From Lentzea aerocolonigenes (GTDB lineage: Bacteria > Actinomycetota > Actinomycetes > Mycobacteriales > Pseudonocardiaceae): DNA of 64,000 nt. The notes under the pieces are model-generated. The model was not told where the DNA came from. It was given only the letters and a program-made list of their open reading frames with translations, and ran no database searches. The position numbers and the translations under genes were made by a program. Every line of letters starts with the position of its first letter. Positions within the stretch are counted from its first letter, which is position 1. The stretch lies in contig NZ_JYJG01000064.1 in the NCBI RefSeq assembly GCF_000955955.1, forward strand, positions 21,570 through 85,569, given 5' to 3'. This document shows positions 1 to 7,709 of the stretch, one piece after another.

Positions 1-253
1 CCTTGTCGAAGACCTCGATGAAGTTCTCCCAGTGCCATTCGCGAGGCCACAGGTCCGCGGTGAACGCCTGGTTGTCCGACATCACCGCGGTGAGGAAGAC
101 GAACACCACGGGTGTCGCGAACATCAGACCCAGCGCGATGCCGAGCGCGTGCGTCGCGACCCAGTTGAGGATTCCCCTGACATCACGGGGTTTCTTCGGC
201 TGTTCCGGCTCGGTGGAAACGTCCACCGGCGGCTTGGCGAGCGTGGCGGTCAT
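1..253 (-). CDS. Sugar ABC transporter permease, MalG type (partial, 3' end outside window)
   Basis: Only the first 84 residues are inside the window; the gene runs off the left edge. The protein starts MTATLAKPP, has a short Pro/Glu-rich cytoplasmic N-terminus, then a membrane helix (about residues 33-57) and the start of the periplasmic loop, as in MalG-type permeases. Its ATG overlaps the TGA of the upstream MalF-type permease (ATGA at 250-253), so the two subunits are probably translationally coupled. The full protein would form the inner-membrane channel with the partner at 250-1224. Assignment as the second permease rests on operon position (binding protein, MalF, MalG) plus the N-terminal helix. 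The substrate cannot be told. Confidence 0.8.
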   Translation of the reverse strand, partial: MTATLAKPPVDVSTEPEQPKKPRDVRGILNWVATHALGIALGLMFATPVVFVFLTAVMSDNQAFTADLWPREWHWENFIEVFDK

Positions 254-1224
254 GCTCCCGGACCCCCTTCTTCAGCCGAGGAGTTCTTGCGCATCCGCTG
301 CACCAGAACGATGGTCACGCCGAACGAGATGATGAACAGCACCGTCGCCATCGCGGCGGCGTAGCCCATGTCGAACTGGCGGAAACCCTTGGTGTACAGG
401 TAAACGGGGAACGTCAGCGTGGAGTTCTCCGGGAATCCCAGGTACTTCGTCGAACCGGTGGTGTCCGCGGAACCGGAGGCCGCCGACCCCGCGACGACGG
501 CCTGGGTGAACAGCTGGAGCGCGAGGATCACCGAGTTCACGATGCCGAAGAGCAGCACCGGGGAGATCGTCGGCAGCGTGACGTGCCACCACCGGCGGAT
601 CGGGCCGGCGCCGTCGAGCTCGGCCGCTTCGTACTGCTCCTGCGGCACGTCGAGGATCGCCGCCAGGATGATGATCATCAGGTCACCGGAGATCCACAGC
701 ATGATCGCGGTGATGCCCGGCTTGGCCCACGACGGGTCGGAGAACCACAGCGGGCTCTGCAGTCCGAAGAGGTCGAGCAACTTGTCGAGCGGGCCGTCGT
801 TGGGGCGCAACACCATGAAGAACACGAGTGTCGCGGCTACCGGCGGCGCCAGCGAGGGCAGGTAGCAGAGTGTGCGGATCAGGCCGACACCGGACTTGAG
901 ACGTGCGATGACCGACGCCACGCCCAGCGCGAACACCGTCCGCGCGATCGTGAGCACCAGGACGAACCACAGCGTGTTCGTGAGCGACTTGATGAGCAGG
1001 TCGTCCTTGAACATGAACGTGTAGTTGTCGAGGCCGGTGAACTCCGGTGCGTTGATCAGGTCGTACTTCGTGAAGGAGAAGACGACTGTGGCGATCAGCG
1101 GATAGCCGAAGAACAGGACGAACCCGATGAGGGCCGGGGCCATGAACCCGAGTACGGCGAGACGGTGGCGGGCACGAGCCCGCCCCCTGCCGGGGGCGGG
1201 TCGGGCGCCGAGCGTGGCGGTCAT
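250..1224 (-). CDS. Sugar ABC transporter permease, MalF type
   Basis: A 324-residue inner-membrane permease of the binding-protein-dependent sugar importer family. Hydrophobic helices are visible at about 22-50, 83-108, 115-140, 170-192, 215-240 and 287-310. The cytoplasmic EAA loop (EQYEAAELDGAG, about 196-207), which docks the ATPase, is present. It lies 13 bp downstream of the solute-binding protein and overlaps the next permease by 4 bp. No ATPase gene follows within view; actinomycete importers of this kind often share a distant MsiK-type ATPase (family knowledge). Its first five codons and upstream bases repeat those of the next permease (same 15-mer at 239-253 and 1210-1224), suggesting a copied translation-start region. 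Confidence 0.93.
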   Translation of the reverse strand: MTATLGARPAPGRGRARARHRLAVLGFMAPALIGFVLFFGYPLIATVVFSFTKYDLINAPEFTGLDNYTFMFKDDLLIKSLTNTLWFVLVLTIARTVFALGVASVIARLKSGVGLIRTLCYLPSLAPPVAATLVFFMVLRPNDGPLDKLLDLFGLQSPLWFSDPSWAKPGITAIMLWISGDLMIIILAAILDVPQEQYEAAELDGAGPIRRWWHVTLPTISPVLLFGIVNSVILALQLFTQAVVAGSAASGSADTTGSTKYLGFPENSTLTFPVYLYTKGFRQFDMGYAAAMATVLFIISFGVTIVLVQRMRKNSSAEEGGPGA

Positions 1225-1237
1225 CGCGCAGATTCCC

Positions 1238-2566
1238 TTACTTGCCGCTCTTGGCGATCTGGTCGTCGATCGACTGGTCGACCTTCTTCAGGCCGGCCGC
1301 CAGATCCGGGACCTTGCCGGACGTGTACTCGGCCGCGAAGTCCGTGACGGCCTTGATGTGCGCGTCACCGATCGGGGTGACCGGGTTGCCCTTGAGCTTG
1401 TCGCTCTTGGCCAGGTCGATGAACGTCTTGAACTGCTCGTCGACTTCCAGCTTCGGGCTGTCCATCGCGGCCTTGGTGCTCGGGACGTTCTTGATGGCGT
1501 TCGAGAGGTCGACGATCGTGTCGGTGTCGAACGACAGGTGCTTGATCAGCTCCCACGCGGCGCCGGGGTTCTTGGCGCCCTTGGGAATGCCCATGATCGT
1601 GCCGGTGGTGAAGGCGGTGCCGTAGTCGGCGGGCTTCCAGGTCGGGAACGGAGCCGTGTTGAACTTGATCTGCGGCGCCTGCGCCTTGAGGAAGGCGGTG
1701 CGGTACTCGCCGTCCATCATGATCGCGATCTTGCCCTGGTGGAACGCGTGGTCAGCGGAGTACTCCTGGCCGAGGCCGGCGCGGAAGCGCTCCAGCTGGT
1801 CGAAGCCGTAGAAGTCCACGAGCTTCTTCTGGAACGTCATCATCTCGGTGAAGCCGGGCGAGGTGGAGAGGCCCGACTTGCCGTCCGCCGTGGCCCACTC
1901 GGCGCCGAAGTTCGGCGCGAGGATGGTCGGGCGGTTCGCGTAGAAGCCCATGGTGGGCAGGTAACCCGCGACCTCGATGTCGCCGTTCGCCGACTTCTTG
2001 GTCAGCTTCTTCGCGTCCTCGAACAGCTCGTCCAGCGTCTTCGGCGGGGCCGAGATCCCGGCGTCCGAGAACATGCCGGTGTTGTAGTACATGGCGTACA
2101 CGTCGGTGAGCATGGGCATCGCGCAGCGGTTGCCCTTGTACTCGGTGTAGTCGCGCACGGCCGGCGAGATCTGGTTCAGGTCGACCTTGTCGCGGTCGAG
2201 GTACGGCTTCAGCGGCTGGAACGCGCCGGTGGAGCAGAACGAACCGATGTTGTCGGTGGTGAACGACAGCGCGACGTCAGGCGTGTTGCCCGACCGGATA
2301 CCCGCCGTGATCTTGTCGTCGTCCTGCGAGCCCTCGTGCTTGATCTCGATGTTCGGGAACTTCTTGTTGAACGTCTTGAGGGCCTTGGTGACCTCTTCGT
2401 ACTCGCGGTCGGAGTAGTTGCTCCAGACCGTGAGGGTCAGCTTGTCATCCTTGCCAGGAGCAGCTGCGGCGTCGGAATTGGCGCCGCCACCCTTGCCCGC
2501 CGCACATGCGGTGAGGGTCAGCGCTGCGGCGACACAGAGCAAGGCAGCACGGGTGTGCTTGCGCAT
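1238..2566 (-). CDS. Extracellular sugar-binding lipoprotein (ABC importer, SBP family 1)
   Basis: A 442-residue solute-binding lipoprotein that should capture a sugar outside the membrane and pass it to the permeases at 250-1224 and 1-253. The start at 2566 (MRKHTRAALL) is chosen because GGAG lies 8 bp upstream and it gives a classical signal peptide ending in the lipobox LTAC (Cys about 20). Further upstream in-frame starts would bury the signal. After a Gly/Ala linker the mature domain begins KLTLTVWSNYSDREYEEV, typical of the MalE-like family 1 fold. It lies 16 bp after the ROK regulator, so regulator, binding protein and permeases appear to be one transcript. Ligand unknown; an oligosaccharide is likely from the family. 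Confidence 0.93.
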   Translation of the reverse strand: MRKHTRAALLCVAAALTLTACAAGKGGGANSDAAAAPGKDDKLTLTVWSNYSDREYEEVTKALKTFNKKFPNIEIKHEGSQDDDKITAGIRSGNTPDVALSFTTDNIGSFCSTGAFQPLKPYLDRDKVDLNQISPAVRDYTEYKGNRCAMPMLTDVYAMYYNTGMFSDAGISAPPKTLDELFEDAKKLTKKSANGDIEVAGYLPTMGFYANRPTILAPNFGAEWATADGKSGLSTSPGFTEMMTFQKKLVDFYGFDQLERFRAGLGQEYSADHAFHQGKIAIMMDGEYRTAFLKAQAPQIKFNTAPFPTWKPADYGTAFTTGTIMGIPKGAKNPGAAWELIKHLSFDTDTIVDLSNAIKNVPSTKAAMDSPKLEVDEQFKTFIDLAKSDKLKGNPVTPIGDAHIKAVTDFAAEYTSGKVPDLAAGLKKVDQSIDDQIAKSGK

Positions 2567-2582
2567 GTGCACTCCTTCTCGA

Positions 2583-3794
2583 TCAACGTGGGGACCCGGC
2601 GACCACAGGGCCGCGGAATGGAGCCGTGGTGGCTGCCGGGAGGCCGAACACCGTTTCGCGGGCGACGGCGAGTGCCGAGTGCAGTGCGCCACTGCGCACC
2701 GGCTTCCCGGTCACCAACGCCAGCTGGACGGGTGTCCTCGGCACCACCAGTTGCCGCAGTTCCGCGGCAACGAGGTCGTTGAGCGTCGTTCCGCCTGCCT
2801 GGGCGATGTCGCCGGACAGGAGGATGAGTTCCGGGTCGAGCACCGCGACGACGCTAGCCACGCCCGTGGCGATGCGCTTGGCGAGATCGACCATGAACTC
2901 CCGGCCCGCAGGCCCCGCGGCCAACGCCTTGCGCACGGCACCGTGACCGTTGCGCGCGGCGAGCCCGTGAGCCCTGGCGAGCTTGCAGATCGATGCGTTG
3001 CTGAGCAGCTCACCGAACGTGCCGCCGGAGCGGTCCGTGTCGGTGTCGGCCGACGCGCGGTCGGGGATCATCAGCCCGTCGATCTCGCCCGCGCCACCGG
3101 AGGCGCCGCGCAGCAGCACCCCGTTGATCACGACGGCGGCACCGACGAGGTCGGCGGGCCAGATGACGACGAAGTCGCGCACCTTCGTGGCCCGGCCGGC
3201 GACCATCTCCTCCAGCGCGACGAGGTTGACGTCGTTCTCGACGCTCACCGAGGTCGCGAGCTGCTCCCGCAACCGGCCAGGCATGTCGAAACCGCTCCAG
3301 CCGGGCAGATGTGGTGCGTAGGCGAGCTCGCCGTTCGCGGGGTTCACCGCTCCCGGACAGCCCACGACGACGTGCAGCAGTTGGTCGGGGGCGAGGCCTG
3401 CCTGCCCGCACGCCTTGCCGACCGCGCTGACGAACGCCTCGAGCACGCCGTGCTTGGCGGGCATCGGCGCCTTGTGCTCGGTGAGCACGGCACCGGAGAT
3501 GTCCGCGATCGCGATGTCGACCGTCTCGGGGGTGAGGTCGATGGCGGCGATGTGCGCGAGGGCCCCGTTGACCGACCACAGCTGGGCACGCGGCCCGCGT
3601 CCACCGCCGCGCAGTCCGTTGCGGACCACGGAGTCGCCGGCTTCCAGCCGAGTGAGCAGCTGTGCGGTCGCCGGCTTGGAAAGACCGATCAGGCCTTCCA
3701 ACTCCGACCTGGTCAGCGGTCCGTTGCGCAGCAAAGCCTCGATGGCTGCGCGGTCGTTGATCTCCCGCAGCAGTCGTGGGCTTCCGGCACGCAT
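2583..3794 (-). CDS. ROK-family transcriptional regulator
   Basis: A 403-residue regulator of the NagC/XylR type. Residues about 10-75 form a winged helix-turn-helix (LTRSELEGLIGLSKPATAQLLTRL region) and the rest is the ROK sugar-kinase-like fold, including VENDVNLVALEE, where kinases carry their catalytic Asp. The usual ROK zinc signature CxCGxxGCxE is absent: the region reads GGAGEIDGLMIPDR and then a Ser/Thr/Asp-rich stretch. It probably senses a sugar without kinase activity. It is the first gene of the importer operon, so autoregulation and control of the importer are likely. The start at 3794 has AGGAG 9 bp upstream. Confidence 0.92.
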   Translation of the reverse strand: MRAGSPRLLREINDRAAIEALLRNGPLTRSELEGLIGLSKPATAQLLTRLEAGDSVVRNGLRGGGRGPRAQLWSVNGALAHIAAIDLTPETVDIAIADISGAVLTEHKAPMPAKHGVLEAFVSAVGKACGQAGLAPDQLLHVVVGCPGAVNPANGELAYAPHLPGWSGFDMPGRLREQLATSVSVENDVNLVALEEMVAGRATKVRDFVVIWPADLVGAAVVINGVLLRGASGGAGEIDGLMIPDRASADTDTDRSGGTFGELLSNASICKLARAHGLAARNGHGAVRKALAAGPAGREFMVDLAKRIATGVASVVAVLDPELILLSGDIAQAGGTTLNDLVAAELRQLVVPRTPVQLALVTGKPVRSGALHSALAVARETVFGLPAATTAPFRGPVVAGSPR

Positions 3795-3920
3795 TAGGTC
3801 CGCTCCTGTCTGTTAACTTTCCAGACGATTTCCGGTGACGGTAGTGACCTGGTTCACCGGGGTCAATCCCCGATACGGGTCCGTTACCTGAGTTAGGTTC
3901 ACCTAAGGCAGTCTGGAAGC
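3795..3920. promoter_or_regulatory. Divergent promoter region between ROK regulator and DUF3159 gene, with candidate operators
   Basis: This 126-bp gap separates two divergent genes. It holds an inverted pair, TTCCAGAC at 3819-3826 and GTCTGGAA at 3911-3918, each at one end. The left copy is preceded by GTTAACT, so the stretch GTTAACTTTCCAGAC resembles actinobacterial ROK operators. A second palindrome, TTAGGT-TC-ACCTAA, lies at 3893-3906 just before the + strand gene. The ROK protein is the natural candidate binder for the first motif. The second looks like an IdeR/DtxR iron box shortened by 5 bp, so its factor is uncertain. Confidence 0.45.
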
Positions 3921-4568
3921 ATGACCGACGTGCGCCAGGAGTCGCTCGCATCACTGCTCGGAGGCCGGGGTGGCGCCGTCGACGCCTCGCTGCCTCCGCT
4001 GGCGTTCGTCGCAGGCTGGCTGCTGTGGGGCCACTCGATCGGCGCGGGTGCGGTGGTCGCCGTGCTGTGCGGCGTGGTGATCGGCGTCGTTCGCTTCGTA
4101 CGCGGCGGGAAGCCCCGCGCTGTCGTGTTGTCCGTGCTTCTGGTCGTGGCCGCGGCTCTGGTGGCGGTGTACACCGGACGCGTCGAGGACTTCTTCCTCA
4201 TCCAGCTGCTGTCCAACGCGGCCTCTGCCCTGGCGTGGGCGGGCTCGATCGCGGTGCGCTGGCCGTTGCTCGGCGTGGTGGTGGGGACGCTTCTCGGGCA
4301 GAAGACCCGGTGGCGGCGAGATCCTGCCCTTTTGCGCGCTTACTCAGTCGCGTCGTGGGCCTGGGTCGGGCAGTACGTGCTGCGGGTCGCCGTCTTCACT
4401 CCACTGTGGCTGGACGCTCAGGTCGTCTGGCTGGTCACGGTGCGGGCCGTCCTGTCGTGGCCGCTGCAGATCGTCTGCATCCTGGTGTCGGGGTGGCTGC
4501 TCCGGCGCGCGCTGCCTTCGGGCCACCCCGGCTTCCGTCATCCGCAGGTGCCTGAGTCCGCTGCTTAG
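3921..4568 (+). CDS. DUF3159 family membrane protein
   Basis: A 215-residue polytopic membrane protein of the actinobacterial DUF3159 family. Paired helices are visible at about 24-60, 68-85, 92-125, 143-160 and 165-195. Recognisable family features are the N-terminal LGGRGGAVDASLPPLAF segment, the FFLIQLLSNAASALAW helix and GQKTRWRRDP before the last helices. The family is common next to housekeeping genes in actinomycetes and has no known reaction. Its stop codon overlaps that of the convergent gene at 4565 (shared TTAG). No strong ribosome-binding site precedes the ATG. Confidence 0.85.
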   Translation: MTDVRQESLASLLGGRGGAVDASLPPLAFVAGWLLWGHSIGAGAVVAVLCGVVIGVVRFVRGGKPRAVVLSVLLVVAAALVAVYTGRVEDFFLIQLLSNAASALAWAGSIAVRWPLLGVVVGTLLGQKTRWRRDPALLRAYSVASWAWVGQYVLRVAVFTPLWLDAQVVWLVTVRAVLSWPLQIVCILVSGWLLRRALPSGHPGFRHPQVPESAA

Positions 4569-4858
4569 TGCTGTGGCGGGTACTGCTGCTGGACCGGGTA
4601 CTGCTGCTGTGGATAGGGGTGCTGCTGCGGCGGTCCGTACGGCTGCTGCTGCTGCCCGTACTGCTGTTGTTGCTGCTGCGCGAAGTACTGCTGCTGGGCC
4701 CAGTACTGCTGTTGCTGATGCGTCCGGCTCTTCCTGCGGCTGACGATGACGCCGATGACCGCCACGACGATGGCGAACGGGATGGCGAAGAACCCCATCA
4801 GGAAGAAGGGATCGGGGCCGGCTGCGAGTACGTGGATCACCGTGGCACCTTGGCACAT
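4565..4858 (-). CDS. Small membrane protein with Gln/Tyr/Pro-rich tail
   Basis: A 97-residue protein with a single hydrophobic segment (about 18-40, FFLMGFFAIPFAIVVAVIGV), a basic stop-transfer patch (SRRKSRTH) and a low-complexity C-terminal tail of about 50 residues made almost only of Gln, Tyr and Pro with a few aromatics. It should sit in the membrane with the tail in the cytoplasm by the positive-inside rule. No function is known to me. Tails of this composition resemble prion-like, self-associating regions (inference). The ATG at 4858 has no good ribosome-binding site; a GTG at 4840 is an alternative start. Confidence 0.7.
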   Translation of the reverse strand: MCQGATVIHVLAAGPDPFFLMGFFAIPFAIVVAVIGVIVSRRKSRTHQQQQYWAQQQYFAQQQQQQYGQQQQPYGPPQQHPYPQQQYPVQQQYPPQH

Positions 4859-4918
4859 TCGGACAGCCGCTGGCGGCAGAACGTCACGGCTCGTGCACGC
4901 TCCGCTGTGATCTGCAGC

Positions 4919-6109
4919 TCAACGCTTCTTCCGTTTCTTCCCGGACCCAGGCACGGTCCCGGTGTTCTTCGGCGGGCCGGGCGGCTCGGGGAATGCCTCG
5001 ATGAAGTTCTGCCCCTCCATGAACCTGAAGAAGGGTTTGATCACGAATCGGTGAAGCAGGAACAAGAACCCGACGGACGCGACCCCGAGCGTGGCGATCC
5101 ACCCGGGATTGATCGTCCCGCCGAACACGAGGAACTGCTTCTGCCACTTCGCTGAACCCGCGGCGAGCGAGAGCACCGTTCCAGCCAGCACCACGAGCGG
5201 CATCAACAGGAACGCGCCGACCAAAGCCATCTTGTACGGCCGGTAGTCGGTGCGGTGATGGGCGCCGGAGCGTCCCTCGGCGACACTGAGGGCATCGGTC
5301 TTGCGCACACCGCTCCGCCTCCACCAGCGATCGTCCGCGAGCGCTTTCTCCTCGATCTCCACACCCGCCGACCGGATCTCGACGGCCCGCAGGACAGCTC
5401 GCCCGACCTCCTCGGTGACCGGCACCAGAAGTTCGCGCGCCGTGCCGACGACGTGCAGCGCGGGACCGGGAGTCACGTCGAACTCACGTGTCGTGCCCTG
5501 CGGCAGCCCGGTGAAGACCACCACCTGGCACACCATCTCCTGGTCGACGTCGATGAGCTCGATCGAGCGCAGGGTCGTCCACGGAACGGCGATGACGTCA
5601 CGCGACCGCTTCAGCCGTGAGACCAGGCTGTCCAGCACCAGCCTGTCGTCCCGCACGCACAACCGAGCCTTGAGTCTCCTAGTGGCGAAGGGAATTTCGA
5701 GGTTCGAGGCGAGGAGTCCCGCCGTGACGGGCCGGGTGGTGACGAGCAGGACCGCTTCGCCCAGCGTCCAGCACACCACTGCCAGACCGATCGCCACGGC
5801 CAGGGCGAGAGGCTTGCCGTGCCCGACCGCGAGCTGCACGCTCTCGACCAGTGCGATGAACACGCCGGGGAACGCGGCCCATCGGGCCCAGACCCGCCAC
5901 ATTGGCATGCGGCGGCGGTGCCACCACAGCCCGGAGATCGTCACCGCCCAAAACGCCACGCCACCGACGGCCAGCTCGCCGATTCCCAGCGGCTGCGCCG
6001 AAGCAGCGGCAGCCCACGCGGCAAGTCGAGCGGCGACGATCAGCGCGAGGGCTGCGGTGAGTGCGATCAGCAGCAGACCGGCGGCCCTGCGCGCGAACGA
6101 CTCGGTCAC
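4919..6109 (-). CDS. Multi-pass membrane protein of the type VII-like cassette
   Basis: A 396-residue protein, start GTG at 6109, overlapping the upstream stop (GTGA). Four hydrophobic helices fill about residues 8-115. A soluble domain follows (about 135-245, with VPWTTLRSIELIDVD and a phosphatidylinositol-PH-like beta pattern). Two more helices come near 290-315 and 325-360, and the tail is very basic (GSGKKRKKR). It ends a run of four overlapping genes starting at 8233. I do not recognise a named family. Its place after WXG100-like genes suggests a membrane anchor or accessory for that exported module, but this is inference. A longer frame reaching 7456 overlaps the real upstream genes and is not coding there. 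Confidence 0.8.
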   Translation of the reverse strand: MTESFARRAAGLLLIALTAALALIVAARLAAWAAAASAQPLGIGELAVGGVAFWAVTISGLWWHRRRMPMWRVWARWAAFPGVFIALVESVQLAVGHGKPLALAVAIGLAVVCWTLGEAVLLVTTRPVTAGLLASNLEIPFATRRLKARLCVRDDRLVLDSLVSRLKRSRDVIAVPWTTLRSIELIDVDQEMVCQVVVFTGLPQGTTREFDVTPGPALHVVGTARELLVPVTEEVGRAVLRAVEIRSAGVEIEEKALADDRWWRRSGVRKTDALSVAEGRSGAHHRTDYRPYKMALVGAFLLMPLVVLAGTVLSLAAGSAKWQKQFLVFGGTINPGWIATLGVASVGFLFLLHRFVIKPFFRFMEGQNFIEAFPEPPGPPKNTGTVPGSGKKRKKR

Positions 6110-7386
6110 AGATCGCCTTCCATGCGTTCGAACGGACCGGTCTTGCCCACGTTGCCCCGCTGCTGCTCCCAGTACTCGCGCCAGGCCTCGTCCTTGTCGT
6201 CCTGCTTGACCCGCTGGTCGGCCTCGCGGTGGGTCTGGTCGCTCCACTCCTGGACGCCGGCGTTCCCGATGATCTTGGGGGCTTTCGGGGCCGACGCGCC
6301 TCCGATGTCGCGTTCGAGCAGGTCGGCAGCGTCGTCCAGCCTGGGGTTGTCGGTGCCCCAGCGTTCGCGGAGGTTGGCGTTGCGCGTGTTCGCGAGGGAT
6401 TCGGCAGCCTCGCTCTTCGCGGCTTTCAGATCGTCGCCGTGCTTGCCCAGCTCCTTGAGCTTGTCCAGATCGTCGGCACCGAGCTTCCCGGCCTGCGCCT
6501 TCTTCGCGGTGTTCAGCGCTTTCCGGGCGTGGTCGACGGCGTCCTTGTTGTACTTGGTGACCGTCTTCTCGAGGTTCTTGGTCGTGCCCTTGATCATGTT
6601 CCGCGAGTTCTTCGCCTCGTCGGCGACCTTCTCCAACTGCTTGACGACCTTGCTGATCTTCTTCGCGTTCTTGCCGGCGGTGATCGCGCCCTCCGCCACG
6701 GTGTCGGCGATGAACGCGGCCTCGGAAGCGCCGAAGGTGACCGGGGCCAGGGCCGTCGCCGCGGCGAACTTGATGATCGCGTTCGACACGAAGGACGCGA
6801 TTGCGTCGCGGACCGCACCTCGGACGACGCCGACTGCAGACGCGGCGACGGTCATCGCCTTCGCCGCCGACTGGGCGTGACTGGCTCCGCCGGCGACGAC
6901 GTTCGAGAAGTCCTGCACGGCCTTGCGGTAGCCGTTGATCGCGGCTCCCTGTGCGCCGCTCAACGTGTTGAGCGTGCCGGAGTACTTCTCCGCAGTCTCC
7001 TGCATGCGCTTGGCGATGTTGCTCCACGTCGTCGCCATCGCATTGACCGCGTCCGGGTCGCCGGCCAGCAGGTCGAGCCCTTCCTTGAGGAACCCGATGT
7101 GCTCGATCAGCCAGCCGATGCCCGCGGACAGCAGGCTGCCGAGCGGGTTGGTCACGAACCCGAGCAGGTCCATGCCGAGACCGGCCAGGTCGCCGAGGAC
7201 GGCCGTCCAGTCGCCCTTGAAGCCGTCGTAGATCAGGTTCGCGGAACTGCTGAAGATGCCGGCCGCGTCCCACGCCTGCGTCGGGCTGTCGAAGTTCGAG
7301 AAGCCGGCGGCGTCCGAGAGGGAGGACGGCTCGCTCGCGTTGAGCGGATTCAGCTCGCCGATGTTCTGGGGCCCGTCCTCGCTCAC
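6106..7386 (-). CDS. Large helical WXG100/PPE-like protein
   Basis: A 426-residue, Ala/Lys-rich, mostly helical protein. The GTG start at 7386 overlaps the stop of the preceding gene. Residues about 75-135 carry a WXG100-like helical hairpin (AMATTWSNIAKRMQETAEKY). A hydrophobic middle follows (about 165-215), then a long charged coiled-coil-like region (about 215-330), and a polar tail ends PFERMEGDL. This architecture is common in Pseudonocardiaceae proteins encoded beside small WXG100 partners and thought to be type VII secretion substrates. No toxin motif is recognisable at the C-terminus, so it may be structural rather than a polymorphic toxin. Confidence 0.75.
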   Translation of the reverse strand: MSEDGPQNIGELNPLNASEPSSLSDAAGFSNFDSPTQAWDAAGIFSSSANLIYDGFKGDWTAVLGDLAGLGMDLLGFVTNPLGSLLSAGIGWLIEHIGFLKEGLDLLAGDPDAVNAMATTWSNIAKRMQETAEKYSGTLNTLSGAQGAAINGYRKAVQDFSNVVAGGASHAQSAAKAMTVAASAVGVVRGAVRDAIASFVSNAIIKFAAATALAPVTFGASEAAFIADTVAEGAITAGKNAKKISKVVKQLEKVADEAKNSRNMIKGTTKNLEKTVTKYNKDAVDHARKALNTAKKAQAGKLGADDLDKLKELGKHGDDLKAAKSEAAESLANTRNANLRERWGTDNPRLDDAADLLERDIGGASAPKAPKIIGNAGVQEWSDQTHREADQRVKQDDKDEAWREYWEQQRGNVGKTGPFERMEGDL

Positions 7387-7709
7387 GGCTGCACCCCGTC
7401 CAGGCCCTCGCGCAGCTTGCCGAACGCCTGCGCCATGGCCTCCTCGTGGTCGGCATAGGTCTGGCGCATGCCGGAGAACCTCTCCACCACGGAGTCGCCG
7501 GCTTCCTTCACCTTGTCGACGTACTCGCCCGCGTCGTTCGTCCAGTTCTGCATGATCTCGGCGAAGAACATGCCGACGATGCCCCACGCCTGCGGGTTGC
7601 CGATGTAGGAGGATGCCGCGTCGGCCGCGCCTGGCAGGCCTCCGATGAGGGCCTTCAGTTCGCGTTCGTGGACTTCCAGCGCTTGGAGGTCGATCTGGAA
7701 GCCGGACAT
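7383..7709 (-). CDS. WXG100-like ESX/type VII secretion partner protein
   Basis: A 108-residue helical protein of the length expected for WXG100/ESX-associated proteins. It has one helix before and one after a central turn (NPQAWGIVGMFFAEIMQNW). ATG at 7709 is preferred because it forms a TGATG junction with the upstream gene; a GTG one codon earlier is possible. It overlaps the large helical protein downstream by 4 bp. Members of this fold usually pair with a longer helical partner and are exported by an ESX machine (family knowledge). No EccC-type ATPase gene lies in this window, so the machine would be encoded elsewhere. Confidence 0.75.
   Translation of the reverse strand: MSGFQIDLQALEVHERELKALIGGLPGAADAASSYIGNPQAWGIVGMFFAEIMQNWTNDAGEYVDKVKEAGDSVVERFSGMRQTYADHEEAMAQAFGKLREGLDGVQP

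Noticed and set aside
1127..2782. 551-codon + strand open frame opposite the sugar-binding lipoprotein
   Set aside because: It is antisense to a clear lipoprotein gene, with Arg/Val/Leu-biased low-complexity composition and no motif; a typical high-GC shadow frame.
3893..3906. Canonical IdeR/DtxR iron box
   Set aside because: The arms TTAGGT and ACCTAA are right, but the spacer is 2 bp instead of 7, so it is not a standard 19-bp iron box; kept only as an unassigned dyad.
6110..7456. In-frame extension of the membrane protein at 4919-6109 up to 7456 (845 codons)
   Set aside because: The extra part overlaps the WXG-like and large helical genes in another frame and is Arg/Gly/Glu-biased; the GTGA junction at 6109 gives the real start.
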